Origin: Strigamia acuminata
Taxonomy: Eukaryota; Arthropoda; Chilopoda; Geophilomorpha; Linotaeniidae
Reading direction: 5' to 3'
Length of the DNA stretch: 60,000 nt
Assembly (NCBI GenBank): GCA_949358305.1
Contig: OX442314.1
Span: 14,937,060-14,997,059, forward strand
The notes under the pieces: model-generated
Told to the model about the DNA's origin: nothing
The model's input: the letters and a program-made list of their open reading frames with translations, nothing else
Databases searched by the model: none
Shown: positions 1-12,373 of the stretch, piece after piece
Layout of the letters: each line of letters starts with the position of its first letter
How positions within the stretch are numbered: the first letter of the stretch is position 1
Translations under genes and position numbers: made by a program

Positions 1-3000
1 ATCTTCGCTCCGCTTTTCATCAGATTTAAGTTGTAAAATTAATTTTTATTTCCCCATCTTTTTTTCTCGATTTGAAAATATTGGAAAAAACGTGCAATTT
101 CTCAAAATGTTTTTATCGCACTTCTCTCAATCATTTTTTCAATTTCGTTTGCTGTGTTTTCTTCTATCTTTAACTGGTCTCGACAAACATCAAGCCTGTT
201 CTCTTCAAAAATATTATTTTGCAGAATATAAAAAAAAATTTAAATTTTAAACGCATTAACAAAATATTAATTATTTTATAAACTAAAGCCACGTGTTAAT
301 TACACCAGGCACATTGAATAAAGAAATGACACAAGAATTAGCACTACCTGTTAGCACTAATTAGCGTTCTTGAACTCGTGCGAGAAAATAAATTTAAGTA
401 TTAACACGAAATTCGCATGCCCAAAAATTGTCTGGAAACACAATGAAACTCTCAGTACAACCTTTGCATGCGAAAATTCAAAAACTTGGATCGAGATATC
501 GTCGGATTGTTGTAGCAAAAATACGTTAGGCCGTGTTGGGCACGGTACCCCCAATGAGTACCGCGGTACAAGTACGCGGTACTTGCGCCGGCGATGAAAA
601 GTATCGCGGTCCCGGTACGCGGTACCTAGTGCGGTACCGCGGTACCGGTATGCGGTACATGCAGCTTCCGCAAAAAGTACCGCGGTCCCGGTACAGTACC
701 GGTACCGGGATTTTGCGGTACTCTCGCGGTACTTGGGAAAACGCGAGAAAACACGAGATTCTCGTGTTTTCTCCCGTTTTCCACTTTTTTTTTAAAAAGT
801 TGATGTTTACACTCATTTAAAATGAGTATAAACATCAATAACCATTAAAATAGCATTAAAAGCTTATTAATAATAAACTTTTAATGTGATTTTGCCACTC
901 GTCTGCCACCCGAACACCGAACAAATTAACGGGCGGGCGGACGGGTCTTCGGGCAGGGCGGGCGTTTTACCTTGTGCCAGTTCGAATCGTAACGTCTCAA
1001 CGACGTTACGATTTTAGACAACTTTAACGTGGAAAACGGGATAAAGCACGTGAATCTCGTGTTTTCTCGCGTTTTCCCGAATACCGCGAGAGTACCGCAG
1101 GGCGCCGAAAGTACCGCGGTACAAGTATCCGATACTACCGGAGACTGCAAAAAGTACCGCGGTACCGGTACTCAGCTTGAACAAAAGTACCGCGGTACAG
1201 GCTGCGGTACTGTACCGGTACCGGCGGTACTGGTAACGCCGGTACCGGTACTGTACCGTGCCCAACACTGGGCCTACGTACCAACGACATTTGGTACCGA
1301 AATCAATGTGAAATCAGCTAAAACCACCATTTTTGGAATCAGAATTTGCATATTAGGCACCATTGCAAAGATTCAAGCAAAAACCTCTTTCCTAACCACC
1401 ATTTCATTTGTGTGGCTGAAATGGATGAACAGCCATTTTGTTGTTCCAGATAATCAAAGGGCAGTATGGGTAATTCTCATATGACGTAATGTTTACCAGA
1501 AAACTAACGTCATGTAAACGCAAACGGTTATCCAGATAAATAAAATCCAAATATTCACTTATCTGGAAAACTGTGACCATGTAAACATGGTAATTGACGC
1601 GATTTTCGCAAGTAGCATAATATAATACTAGCATAATAATATTTCAGGTAGGAGTATTCAATAATAAGTCATATAAGCAGTTATTTCACTTATGTTTATT
1701 CATTTAGATTTAAGAAAACTTTGCTTAACCAATTTGAACGCACTATTGATTATCCGAACCAGCCTGACCCAATGATAATCCAGAAAAAAAAAAATTTTCG
1801 TTTAAAAAATAGTGATTTTAAGCTAATTTCTTTTTAATTATAATTACGCTTATCTTTACTACACTTTATTGGCTTTATGAGTTATCGGAAATTTTATTTT
1901 TTAATCTTTAAAAAATTATATACCAGTTATGTATAAAAAAAATCACTTAAAGAAAAACACTTAAACATCATCAAGACAACACGAAAGTGACAAGTGAACT
2001 TCACTATATAATCAGAACAGGAAGTAGTCTTCATCACTCTATCAGACATAACGGAAACTGCAACAACTGATGATGAGTCAACCACCAATAAACTATAGTG
2101 ACACAAAATATTGCTTCGTCTATGCATTAATTAAATCAAAAATCCAAACCCAATTTTTAACCGCAAATAAACAAATCACCGTCTATATTTAAATAACTTT
2201 CCCCCGAATTATATTTTTTAAATTCTACCTCTTAAATCATTCAACAACAAACACAATTTAACTTTTCCCCAACCCCAACCAATTTAAGAAACCAAATTAG
2301 CTCGTTGAATATCAAAGAAATCCAAAACACAAAAGAGTAATAAATGTTAGATAACATTTAAAGCGAAACATTCCTTCGTTTATTTATAGTTTAGAAATGA
2401 ACCTTTCCCCTTCAAGTGTTCAAATTTCTGCTCTACGAAAACCGAACTCATATCGACATGAAAGGAAAAGAACGAATATTGCAAAACGAGAGAAGAGAAA
2501 GAAGAAGAAGAAAAAATGGGTTTATTTTGGGCGTAAAAAGTACATAGGACGCCATAGGACAGATCCTGAATCCAAAGCAATGCGTATGAACTAGCGGATG
2601 CTCGTTTGAGGGTGAAATGAGATGAATAAATCTCAAGTGGTAATCTCACAGTGCCGCTATAGTTGACGGCACGGTTCTACAAAAGCACCCGGGATGAAAT
2701 GTGATTTACTACCGAAACGAAGTAACTCGTACACGTCAGTTAAGACTCGCCACTTCTCTTGAAATTTTCCCATTTAAAAACAGCTGACGCGGTTTGGAAC
2801 TTTGCTCGATAGTCAAACATGGACACTCTAACCACAGCTGCCATCTGTGATTGCAATGGAGAAACCCCAACTAAATATTTATATTAAAATCAAATTGTAA
2901 CACTGAACCAAATTGAACCAACGGAATAAAAATGAAATTGGAAACATAAAATATTTTTAGTCCTAGTTTTTTAACTAGTAGCGTCATCTTTTGGCAACAT

Positions 3001-3070
3001 TTGGGGTTAAAATTGTAAAATGACGTCATAAAAATCAAACCAAATAAAGATTTTTGTTGTTTTGCATTAC
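1..3070. other. Large EHBP1 intron without recognisable exons
   Basis: Apart from the inverted-repeat element, this stretch is AT-rich with poly-A and poly-T runs and scattered short open frames that lack splice context. I found no exon for the EHBP1 calponin-homology domain on the minus strand, so that part lies beyond the left edge. A CTCF-like AGATGGCAG core sits near 2836-2849. Confidence 0.6.
523..1279. mobile_element. Non-autonomous DNA element with long inverted arms rich in GGTACC palindromes
   Basis: Two arms of roughly 260-275 bp face each other. The left arm begins ACGTTAGGCC then GTGTTGGGCACGGTAC; the right arm ends GTGCCCAACACTG then GGCCTACGT, its reverse complement. Further in, the left arm has GCGAGAAAACACGAGA and CCCGTTTTCCAC, mirrored on the right by GTGGAAAACGGG and TCGTGTTTTCTCGCG. 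Both arms carry many overlapping GGTACCGCGGTACC and GGTACCGGTACC palindromes. The core (about 800-1020) holds a hairpin around AAACATCAA and a GGGCGGGCGG tract, and no transposase. The GTGTTGGGC-type end, with CAG on the right side only, recalls hAT elements. No clean target duplication could be fixed because the inverted repeat runs into the flanks. It sits in the large EHBP1 intron. Confidence 0.75.
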
Positions 3071-6055
3071 CGTTTGAATTGATATGGCCTTCTGCTGATC
3101 CACTAGCTAATAATCCAAATTTGCTGGCAATTTCTGATATCTCCGCCGCTGTTTCTGGTTCGTCGTCAAAATCCTCCAAATTACCAACGTCCTCGTGGGG
3201 ATACTGTATACTCATTAAACTGGCAATGCTTTGCATGTCTTCATCACTAAAAAAAAATCGAAATAAATTTAAGCAGGTAAAATTTTAAAAAATGTAAATT
3301 TTAAAAAATATAATTTTTAAAAAAAATTCATTTTTAGTTTTTCCGATTATTACTATTTATATAAAAGAGGAATAATGAGACGCCTAATCAGGCAGTGAAA
3401 AAACTCTTACAGAAAAGGTCGTATGTTTATCAGCTAATAAATATTCATTTATCTTTAGTACCAAGTATTTAGGCCCTTCGAATTAATGATTCATGCAAGA
3501 ATGAGCTCATCAACTATCTTTTTACTTAAGACGCAACTCAATCGTTTGTAAACTGAGATGATGCTCAGATTTAAGCATAAAAAAAAATTTTTAAAAAAAA
3601 AACACATAAAATGCATTTACAAGTTGTTATTTTTAGACACTTGTAATTAAACATGAAATATAGGGCATTTTCAATTAAACAAACCACACGTTAACAAATT
3701 TCCCAACACTTAACATTTCTAACTTAAATTTATCCGTTTCGTGTCTAAAAATAAATTATTTGCAGCATCTGGAATGCAGTGAATGAGTGATTGCCTCATC
3801 AAAAATAAGAAAAAAGTCCAACATTGCAACATTTTGCAAGAAAAATTCCATTTAAGAACGTTAAAGTATGAGCACGCCAGAACAGCTGTAAAAACTATTT
3901 TCAAATCTACCAAAAAAAATAACGTATTTTATAAAATTCAAAAAATAAAAATAAAACCCGAAAATCCACAATACATCAAACACGTTCATTAACCTTCATT
4001 AACTTACGTGGCCTTTCCCTCGCGAAGAAAAACACAAGATAAAGTGAATTGCAAATTAGCGGCTGCCACTTTCTTCGACAACGGTTTCAAGTTGAGTTTC
4101 ACTTCGGTTTGAGCGGGAACGATTGATGCGTATTGTTTCATGTTGATTTTACCCGAAGCTATTTGTCGCCTTTTTCCGGTCGTTGAGATCTACAAACAAT
4201 GAGAGACAAAATGTTGCTCAAAAATGTATAAGATACAACATGCATTGGTGCAGATTGAATTGATTTTAAACTTCGTTAGGTAATTTCAGGTGTCGGATCA
4301 CTTCTATAATAATTATTAGCCAAATTATTATAAAATTCAAATTCAAATGTCTACATTTTAATTTAAGCTTCCTCACATTACTAAATCACTTGATAATTTA
4401 ACTTTACTCATTACTAAATCGTTCAACTTTAAAATTTGAATTAAAATATCCGTATTTATTACAAAAACGGTTAGACAAACTGGGTCTATCAGCGACTCAA
4501 GCCGCTCATTTCTCAAATTAAATGCAAAACACACAAGAGCATCTGAATCCCCAACGACTTATTAATTCTTACGAGCTCTATTTAGCATACAAATTGTAAA
4601 ATTCTACCTAAACTGCTGAAATCATTCATTATTTAAACCATTTCGCACACGTAGTTATTTAATTCCAACAATGAAATTGAAATATCCACTCAATCTTTCA
4701 TAAAAAATCCTCATAAATTTGCTTACATCTTCTACTACGAAAGTCCAATCTTTATCTTCAAACTCCGTACTTAAAGTATTTTTGAAGAGTGTCACCGTAA
4801 TCTCAACATTCTCCGGTACTGGCCATACAACTAATCCTCTATAAGGATTTCTCATTGTTGGTTCCCAATTATGCGGCTGTAAAAAATTCACTCAATTAAA
4901 AATAAAATCTCACACACGTACATTTTTTTAAACATAGATAATATACGGAACCTGGGAACAATATCTTCTACTACGTCGTGTCCATATCACGCAGAGCTTA
5001 TTCGGTTGCCTACAAAGATAAATAAAACGACCTTGTAAATCTTTTTCTATCCAAAGTTAAATAAACATTTCAAAAAAACTGAGCAAACCATAAACACTTA
5101 CCATTTACTCGTACACTCGACCATCAACTCATGATATGAACTAATAAACTGAAACTTTGCAGCTCGCTGATTGACCCTCTGAAGTCGTTTCCACACGGAA
5201 CTCATTGCTGGAGTGCAACAAGACGCGAACCGTCCCTTGCTTTTTACACTTTTTTCTGCAACAGATGTAGAATCTGTAGCTTTTTCTGGTGTTGAAAGGA
5301 GTTTCGGAGTTAATATCGGCGGCACAGGGCGAGTGGGAGGCGGAGGACGCAATGGAGGTGGAGGCCGGGGTGGCTTCGGTCCTGACTTTCCTGATTCATT
5401 GGTGGTATTTCTGATATGATAATAATAATAATAACAAAAAAAATTAAACAGATATAATTCACTTTTTTTCCTTATGAAAGATGATTCATGTTGAGCAATT
5501 TCCTAGTCGCCACTTAAGGTATGCGATTAAATTACACAATTCGCATTTAATTAATTAAAGGCTACAACTGTTTAATTATTACAAACACGGGAATTAGTCG
5601 GTCGGGAAGCGGTGCATGAAAATAAAAACCCATTAATTTTCTCAGGAAATCAACATTTTATGTCTAAATTAATGTTTATTTCGTTCCGACTTCCTTCATT
5701 GGAAATTTCGTGTTTTGTGTTTTTGTTTCAGCAAGAAATTTGGTAGAATGAACCGAGCTGCACAGGTATATGTAAACACAAGGTTAAATAAAGTGGCTTC
5801 TGCCAACAAGTGCAACTCGTACTAAATTTAGATTCAACCGAAACAACATTTTTCATCACATTTTTCATTTAAAAACAAAAAAATTTAATCAAATCAAACC
5901 AAAACATATCATTTCAAAGATCAAAAGGGGAACTAAATAAAAAAAATTACTATTTTCTTAAACCCCACAGTTCTATATTAAGAAAATATAAAACAAAAAA
6001 GGAACCTAAAATTTTCTATGTTAAGGTTAAGTTTAATTTACCTTGAATCTGCCAT
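3071..6055 (-). CDS. EHBP1: EH domain-binding protein 1 (EHBP1), 5' part; gene continues off the left edge
   Basis: EHBP1 links phosphoinositide membranes and Rab8/10-type GTPases to EHD proteins and actin during endosomal recycling. Six exons join in phase: 6042-6055, 5102-5410, 4952-5009, 4727-4876, 4008-4189 and 3071-3246, giving the first 296 residues. The N-terminal C2 domain (NT-C2) starts at SSVWKRLQRV and continues through ELMVECTSKW, WTRRSRR, NPYRGLVVWPVPEN, EDKDWTFVVED, INMKQYAS and LSCVFLREGKATDEDMQS. These blocks match vertebrate EHBP1 as I remember it, including the acidic stretch after DEDMQSIASLMS. About 75 residues, largely proline-rich, precede the usual start Met; the tiny first exon (Met-Ala-Asp-Ser) joins this segment in phase. 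The calponin-homology and bMERB domains are not in the window, so the intron left of 3071 must exceed 3 kb. Family assignment is very secure; the 5' exon is slightly less so. Confidence 0.93.
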
Positions 6056-7432
6056 TGTGTAAGGCAAACTTGTATGAGGATGTATATAGTGGAGTATAAA
6101 CAAGAGAAAGAAAAATACACGAGAGTACAGACTGCTTGTATTGTCTCACTATATAGGGATTGGTTTAATGTCACTTAGGTCTGGCAAATATTCAGGAATG
6201 AAATGGCCCAAATCCAATTTCATCATTTACAAACAACCACTGCTATATTGCATTACTTCATTCAACGATTAATTAACGAAAGTCTCTCGCGTTTAGTCGA
6301 CGCATTAATAAATTTATTTATTCTGCTTTAAGCTTTAAAAAATTAAGTCGCGTTAAGTGAATTACCTTAAATTAAATTTTCTTAATAGGTAATAACACTA
6401 ATGCAATATTCTCTCTGCAAATTCGCGAGTAAGAAAATATAAAAATCAATAAATTCGTGGAAAAAAAATTTGCTACCAACTCGATGGATTTTTGATTCTG
6501 TAATTATACGGTTTGGCAGTCTGGTCGTGGTTTATGTGAGCAATGTGGTTCGATTTATTCTCATAGAATTAAAGACTTGATTGCCATTTAAACCCATCAA
6601 AGCTCAAAAATGTGTTTTGTTTCCATTTGGTATCAATTGTTTGTATTGAAAATCGGTGGAATAGATGAGATATTTGATACTTACTCGTGATTTATATATT
6701 CATCTTTATATTAATCCTCCGTGGACCATTTATAGTCAAGGAGTAAAAGCAAGGCACAGCCCATCAAGTAAAACGCCAGCTGCATATCCAATATTCGCCA
6801 TGTTGCCTCTGGTGGTTGTTAACCTCAAACTCAGAGATTTGATAGAATGTTTTTATAATTTCTATTTTAAACTAAAATAATACGAATTAGTTTTTTATTT
6901 GTTTAAAACGGATAGAAATACCATCACAATTATTAAAGACAAATTTTTATGAGAAGGTTTAAGCAAAAAATGCGGTGTTCCGGTTATGGCACATATATAT
7001 ATTCTGGGTTATGATCGAGGTTATGATCGGTTTTACGGTTTAAGTAATGACGTCATTTCTGTCTGCGGAAACTCGAAATTATTTCTTTCAATTTTGTCAG
7101 AAATTAAAAATGTTGAAAATTTGTGTATTAATATTTTTTAGAATATTTAAAATAAATTTTTGTAACTTATTAGTTATCGCTCGAAAGAAAGGTTTATAAG
7201 ATGACGTCATTCTTTTAACCGATTAAGACCGGTTGAAAAAATCTGAATAAAAAATTTCCCGCTCTTGTCATTATACCCCAAAACATAAAATCATTGAACA
7301 TTACATTTCTGATTCTAAAATCATTTCAAAATTAAAAACAAATTATTTGATCTAAATTCCAAGCTTCTTCAACAACTTTGATTTCAACGGATAGGAGGTT
7401 GTTGTTGGGTAGCAGACGAGCTGGGTGAAACC
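6056..7432. promoter_or_regulatory. Divergent intergenic region between EHBP1 and the C2H2 gene
   Basis: The region is AT-rich and contains no convincing exon. It must hold the 5' UTR and promoter of EHBP1 (minus) and probably of the zinc-finger gene (plus). I see no clear TATA box or other named motif. Confidence 0.4.
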
Positions 7433-8186
7433 ATGGCGTCTTGCAATAAAAACAAGAAAATACCCACCTCGGAAAATGATCGCTTCACAGGTAATGCATA
7501 CATCACATATAACAGAAAATATACATAAGACGGTACACAATTATTCGTGTTAAACGAACGGTTTAAAACGTTTGATTTCCTACAAAAACGAGCATTGTGT
7601 GCGACGCGTCGGCTGCTACTTGCTTGATCGAGATCTCAACTTTGTATTCCGTCATTATTGTAAGATCAAACGCAGATAAACACATTTCTTTCGCACATTA
7701 GCTACATACAATTGTTAATAGCGGGCCGAGGTTGATTTGAGCGGCACTCGTGGACCGAAAGGTTGTCGATGACCGAGTAAAACACGTAGAATTTTTGCTT
7801 AAAAATGGTCGAAATAACGAAGTTCAAATTTGACACAATGGCGTCTGCATTTGTGGTGTCTGTTCAATTGGTGCACATTTGACTTATCGGTCGCACTTGA
7901 AGCTAGATAACAATTGCAGCACGCTTTTTATTATAAATTAAGACGATAGGTATGGAAATGTAGTTATATAGCACTGGTAAGTCGGTATTTAGGACGGATT
8001 GCTGTTCATTTAGCCTTGTCATTTCGTTGTTGACGTTACAGCTTGCGAATTTTAGTGTTAAGTCTGTTTTGTAATAACGCGGTACTAAGTGGTTAGAATT
8101 GTTTGATTTTTGTGTTTTTGGATTTAATTTAAAGTGAGTTTATACGTTACGCATGCATAATTAAAAATCGATTAGCATTAAACAAC

Positions 8187-8220
<34 letters not shown>

Positions 8221-8506
8221 AATTTTTTTTAGGAGTTAGATTAATGGATCCTCGTTATTCAAGAATGATTTTGTCCTCCGACGAAGATGATTCAAATCGC
8301 AAGACAAAAAAGGCAAAAAGCAATCATATGGCATCAACGACTATGAAAATTAATCAGAGAAACGAAATTCGCAATGAAAGGTTTCATGATCCAAGTCCAG
8401 TGGCCCTTTTAGATATGCTTGCCGAAGTTGCGTCTGCAACTCTCAAAAATGATCTGGTTTTGACACCTTCAGTGCCATTTCCAATCAACAAAGTAAAATC
8501 TACGGT

Positions 8507-8539
<33 letters not shown>

Positions 8540-11034
8540 TTTTATTTATTTATTTATTTATTTATTTATTTTATTTATTTATTTATTTTTAAATTTTTTT
8601 TTTGTGATTGACTTATAAATTTATTAAATGTTTTCAGTCACCTGTGTCCAGTTCTGTGCGGCGAACACCGTACAATTCAGATTTGCTCAATCTGGATCAG
8701 ATTCGAATGCTTTCCGATCGCTTACTTCTCAACATGTTCAGCGACCAAACAGCGGACGAATTACGAAAAACGTACACATTTACTTGTTTCTTAATGCCGG
8801 AGAAATGTCAACAGACATACTCGAGTTTTGGTAATGAACACAAAGCTCGCCTTCTCATGAAGACTCATTTACTTGCGCACATCGCTGAATTAGTTGTTGA
8901 AGATAACCGTACGTTTTTATTAGATTTAGAGTTTATTTATTACTTGTACTATACATTGAATATTTTCTCTTAGAGCCTGACAGATCACCCGATCGAAAAT
9001 TCATCGCGGAAACATTAAACGCACGAAAAAAGAGATTAGCGGGTAATATTTTTAAATGTAACGTAACTACAACATGAACAACAATTAATTACGAATGTGT
9101 TTGTTTTGTTTTAAGCTATTCAAGGCAGCCGACGCAGAGTTTTGCGAAAAAACACCAGAGCTATGAGGGCAAAACGCTTAATGGCACAAACGAAAGAGAA
9201 GACTGTGAAAACTGGATCTAGTAATTCCAAAAATAATACGGTACTTGCAGAACCTGGAAAATTTGTTCGTTTAAGTACATTAACTTCCAATGAAGAAATG
9301 ACGGGTGACAAATTAGAGGAAAATGGCGACGATAACTCGAATGATAACTCACAAAAAGAAAGTGTAAAAAGTAGCAAGAAGAAATCAAGTCGTTTGAACG
9401 GTGCGGTAAAGACGCAACCAGCTAAACAAGGCAAACCTACCAAACCGATCGAAGTCCAAAACGTTGAAAATAATAAAAATAAATCGGGTGGACAGAAGCA
9501 ACCGAGGGCCAGGAAGAGAAAGCGGACGTGCGAAACTAGCGAAGCCAGCACCGAAACGAAGTTTCCGAATGAAGATGATTTTGGACAAACGAATCAGAAA
9601 AGTGAGCCGTGGATTTTTAGAGATCATAATTATACGCACGTGGATGGGAAGAAGGAGGATTTTGACAAATGGGATAAAAATATGTCCGATGAAGACGACG
9701 TTGCAGCGGATTGTTATCGTTGTCCCGTTATCGAACCGGGAAGTGTTGACGTTAATTCGTTAATGTATAACGTCTTGTTAGAGTGCGAAGTGGAACATAC
9801 AAACGGATCAGTAGGGCCAGTTATAGCGGAATTTGAAGAAATAAAAACGAGCGAAATTGAAAAGAAAGATAATAAGATCAATTCGAAAGGTAAATAGATT
9901 GGAGGTTTGAATTTTATATTTGAATTACATTAAATTAAATAGCACGATTTGATGTTAATCTAGCTCCTGAGTTGTTGGAAGGAGTGGCATTGCAGACAAA
10001 ACCAAAACGAGTTCGTAGGATAAATAAGATAATTGTGCCGGAAGAATATGCGACCGAGAGCAGTCAATCGTCCGAGGAGGAAGATGAGAACGAAAGTGAT
10101 GAGATGGATAAACCGGTACAGAGCACGACTAAAGTGGTCGAAGCAAATGCAAAAGCTGCAGACCCAGTAAAAGTGCAAGCACCGAAGGAGGGAACTCCAG
10201 AATGGGAAAGGGTAAGAAAAATTAACTCGTGAATTAGATGATAAATTAAAAAAAAATTAATATTTTGAAAATAGAAATTAGCTTTGAAATGCATTCGAAT
10301 GTTGAGAACGAGAAGGAAGGACGAAAGAATTGCTCTCGTGTGCAAGATTTGTCAGGATAAAATTTTTACCGCGCAAGCTACACTAATGTACCATTATAGA
10401 AGTCACGCAGGTAAGAAAACATTAGAGTATAAAGATCCTTAAAAATTCAATGATTTTTTTTTATTTCTGCAGGTATTAAACCGTTTGTATGCAACATATG
10501 CAATACTACATTTACCCGCCAGCATAGTCTTAACTATCACATGTTGATTCATAATAATAAAAGTCGCTTCACCTGTGTGGAATGTGGACGAAAATTTCGT
10601 CATCCGAGCCATTTTAAAGAGCACATGCGGCGACATACGGGGGAAACTCCATTCGAATGTGGAGATTGCGGATTAAGGTAGTGTTTCATTGCGTAGATTG
10701 ATGTAAATAGAAATTAAATTGGCATATTTTTTTTAGATTTAAAACACGTAATACGTATAAGCGACATTTGAAAACGAGGCACGGAAAACTGCTAACAGCC
10801 ACTGGAATTGTGGTGCTGACTTCCGAGGAGTTTTTATTAGTTAAGACGAATCCACGGAAAAAGACGAGTCAACGGAAAGACAAGGAAACTCAGTGGCCCG
10901 ACGCGGAATGTTCAACCGCTGCAACTTCACCGTCCTCAACTGCGCATCGATCGGACAAAGTAACCGTGAAATATTGTAATGAATTGAAATTAACATCAGC
11001 TATGGTGCAGAAACATCTGAAAAAGACCGCGTAA
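7433..11034 (+). CDS. C2H2 zinc-finger protein, probable nuclear DNA-binding factor
   Basis: Eight exons from the Met at 8244 (8244-8504, 8638-8908, 8974-9042, 9116-9889, 9943-10211, 10275-10410, 10473-10677, 10737-11034) give 760 residues. A further first exon at 7433-7490, with a strong ACCATGG start context, splices in phase to 8233 and would add 23 residues. Four C2H2 fingers lie in the C-terminal third: CKIC..H..H, CNIC..H..H, CVEC..H..H and CGDC..H..H; HTGE-type linker spacing occurs only after finger 3. An N-terminal region with conserved-looking CFLMPEKCQ and two later His residues (about residues 125-155) may be a degenerate finger. The middle is lysine-rich, acidic and low complexity. 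I do not recognise the orthologue. A TTTA microsatellite fills the first intron after 8504. Confidence 0.87.
8509..8590. repeat. TTTA microsatellite in an intron of the C2H2 gene
   Basis: About twenty tandem TTTA units with occasional TTTTA interruptions fill most of the 133-nt intron. A shorter run of the same unit lies near 8188-8215, just before the previous acceptor. Confidence 0.95.
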
Positions 11035-12373
11035 TTGTCAAGAATCATGGATATATTATTGTAAAGATGATTATGGCTGTTTTTTTTTTGTTGTTGTCTT
11101 TTTCTTCTTTTATTTTTGCTTTCATTATTTCATCAGGCACTTTCTTAAATTTTCGTTACGTTTGTTTATAGAGTTTAAGAAAAGTGACTACATTCTTGAA
11201 TATTTACAACTATTATATATAGATTTTTTTCCAGACGTTTGATTAATGTTTTGGCTATGGAATATGTTCAGATACTATTGGGATCAAGTGTTAATTTTTC
11301 TTTTTTATGATAAACTCTTCGTGCGAGAAGGATTTTGCAGGATATGGAAGGGAGGAAAGAAAAAAAAGCGAAAAAGCGAATACATTATTTTTTTTTTCTA
11401 CTGTGATCTTTATATTAGATTAGATCTGATGTTTATTAATACTGCGCGATGAATGAATCATGTGCTATCTTTATGAGAGAAAAAAATGCGCACGCAATTT
11501 CTCGAATGTAAACTTTTTACATAAAAATACTTTTCATGAGTGAATTTCAAACACATTTTGAAATGAAAACATTCCTTGGTACTTAGGAAATAATAGCTGC
11601 AAAAAGGAATTTTGCTCGTTGTAATTTTGAATTTCTTGTAATTTCCCTTGTCACATTTATAAGTTGATGTTATTCTTATTTTCTACTATAAAAAGATAAT
11701 GATGTAATGGTATTAATGGGGTTAATTGATAAATCTCTTGTATTTTTAAATTTTGAATTAAAAATTATGAAAATTTTAATAAATTCTTGCGAGGATTTAA
11801 TTTTTGAGTTAATACTTTCAGAATTGACAAGTAATATTTGGTTTATTTCGTTTTTATATTAAATTTAGGTGTCGAAACGAGTAAATTACACAAATTAGAC
11901 TTAATATTTACATGCATATATTATCTATCAAATGTGATGAGTGGTATAAACTTTTTATAAAATGGTTGACAAACGGTAAATAATGTTGTAGCTGTTGTGT
12001 ACACCTACAAGATAGAAACACTTAAGACTGACCTTCGTGAAATGAAATCTAGCTACAAAAATAATTTTCACATCTTTTTAAACGCAATACCACTTTGCAT
12101 CCATCACTATATTCAAAAGATATATTAAAACAACAACAACAAAAACAAATAACAAATCATTTCAATAAACTGTACTTGAAATAAAATATAAAATGCAATT
12201 AAATTACACTCCTCAAAACATTGAACTTCATTTAACTTAATTAATTAATTGCAATATTTAACTTTTTAAAAATTAATAAAATTATATTTCTCCATTGCAC
12301 TTTAAAACGCTTTTCTCGTATAAACAAAAGTACATAGCAAATCACTAAAACCGTTGTCCATTCACTGGAGAGT
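11035..12373. other. Convergent 3' region of the C2H2 gene and PPP4R4
   Basis: AT-rich sequence holding the 3' UTRs of two genes transcribed towards each other. An AATAAA at 11778-11783 could serve the plus-strand gene if its 3' UTR is about 750 nt. No further exon is visible. Confidence 0.4.

Noticed and set aside
966-990. AGTTCGAATC resembling a tRNA B box
   Set aside because: There is no A box, acceptor stem or anticodon arm at the right spacing; it lies inside the inverted-repeat element.
526-1268. Open frames with VPRY and GTGTVP repeats, both strands
   Set aside because: They translate the GGTACC palindromes of the inverted-repeat element.
2380-2649. Overlapping open frames on both strands within the EHBP1 intron
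   Set aside because: No similarity to EHBP1 downstream domains, no splice signals, and an A-rich low-complexity stretch.
9120-9551. 143-codon hydrophobic open frame on the minus strand
   Set aside because: It is the antisense shadow of the lysine-rich exon of the C2H2 gene, which has splice sites and phase support.
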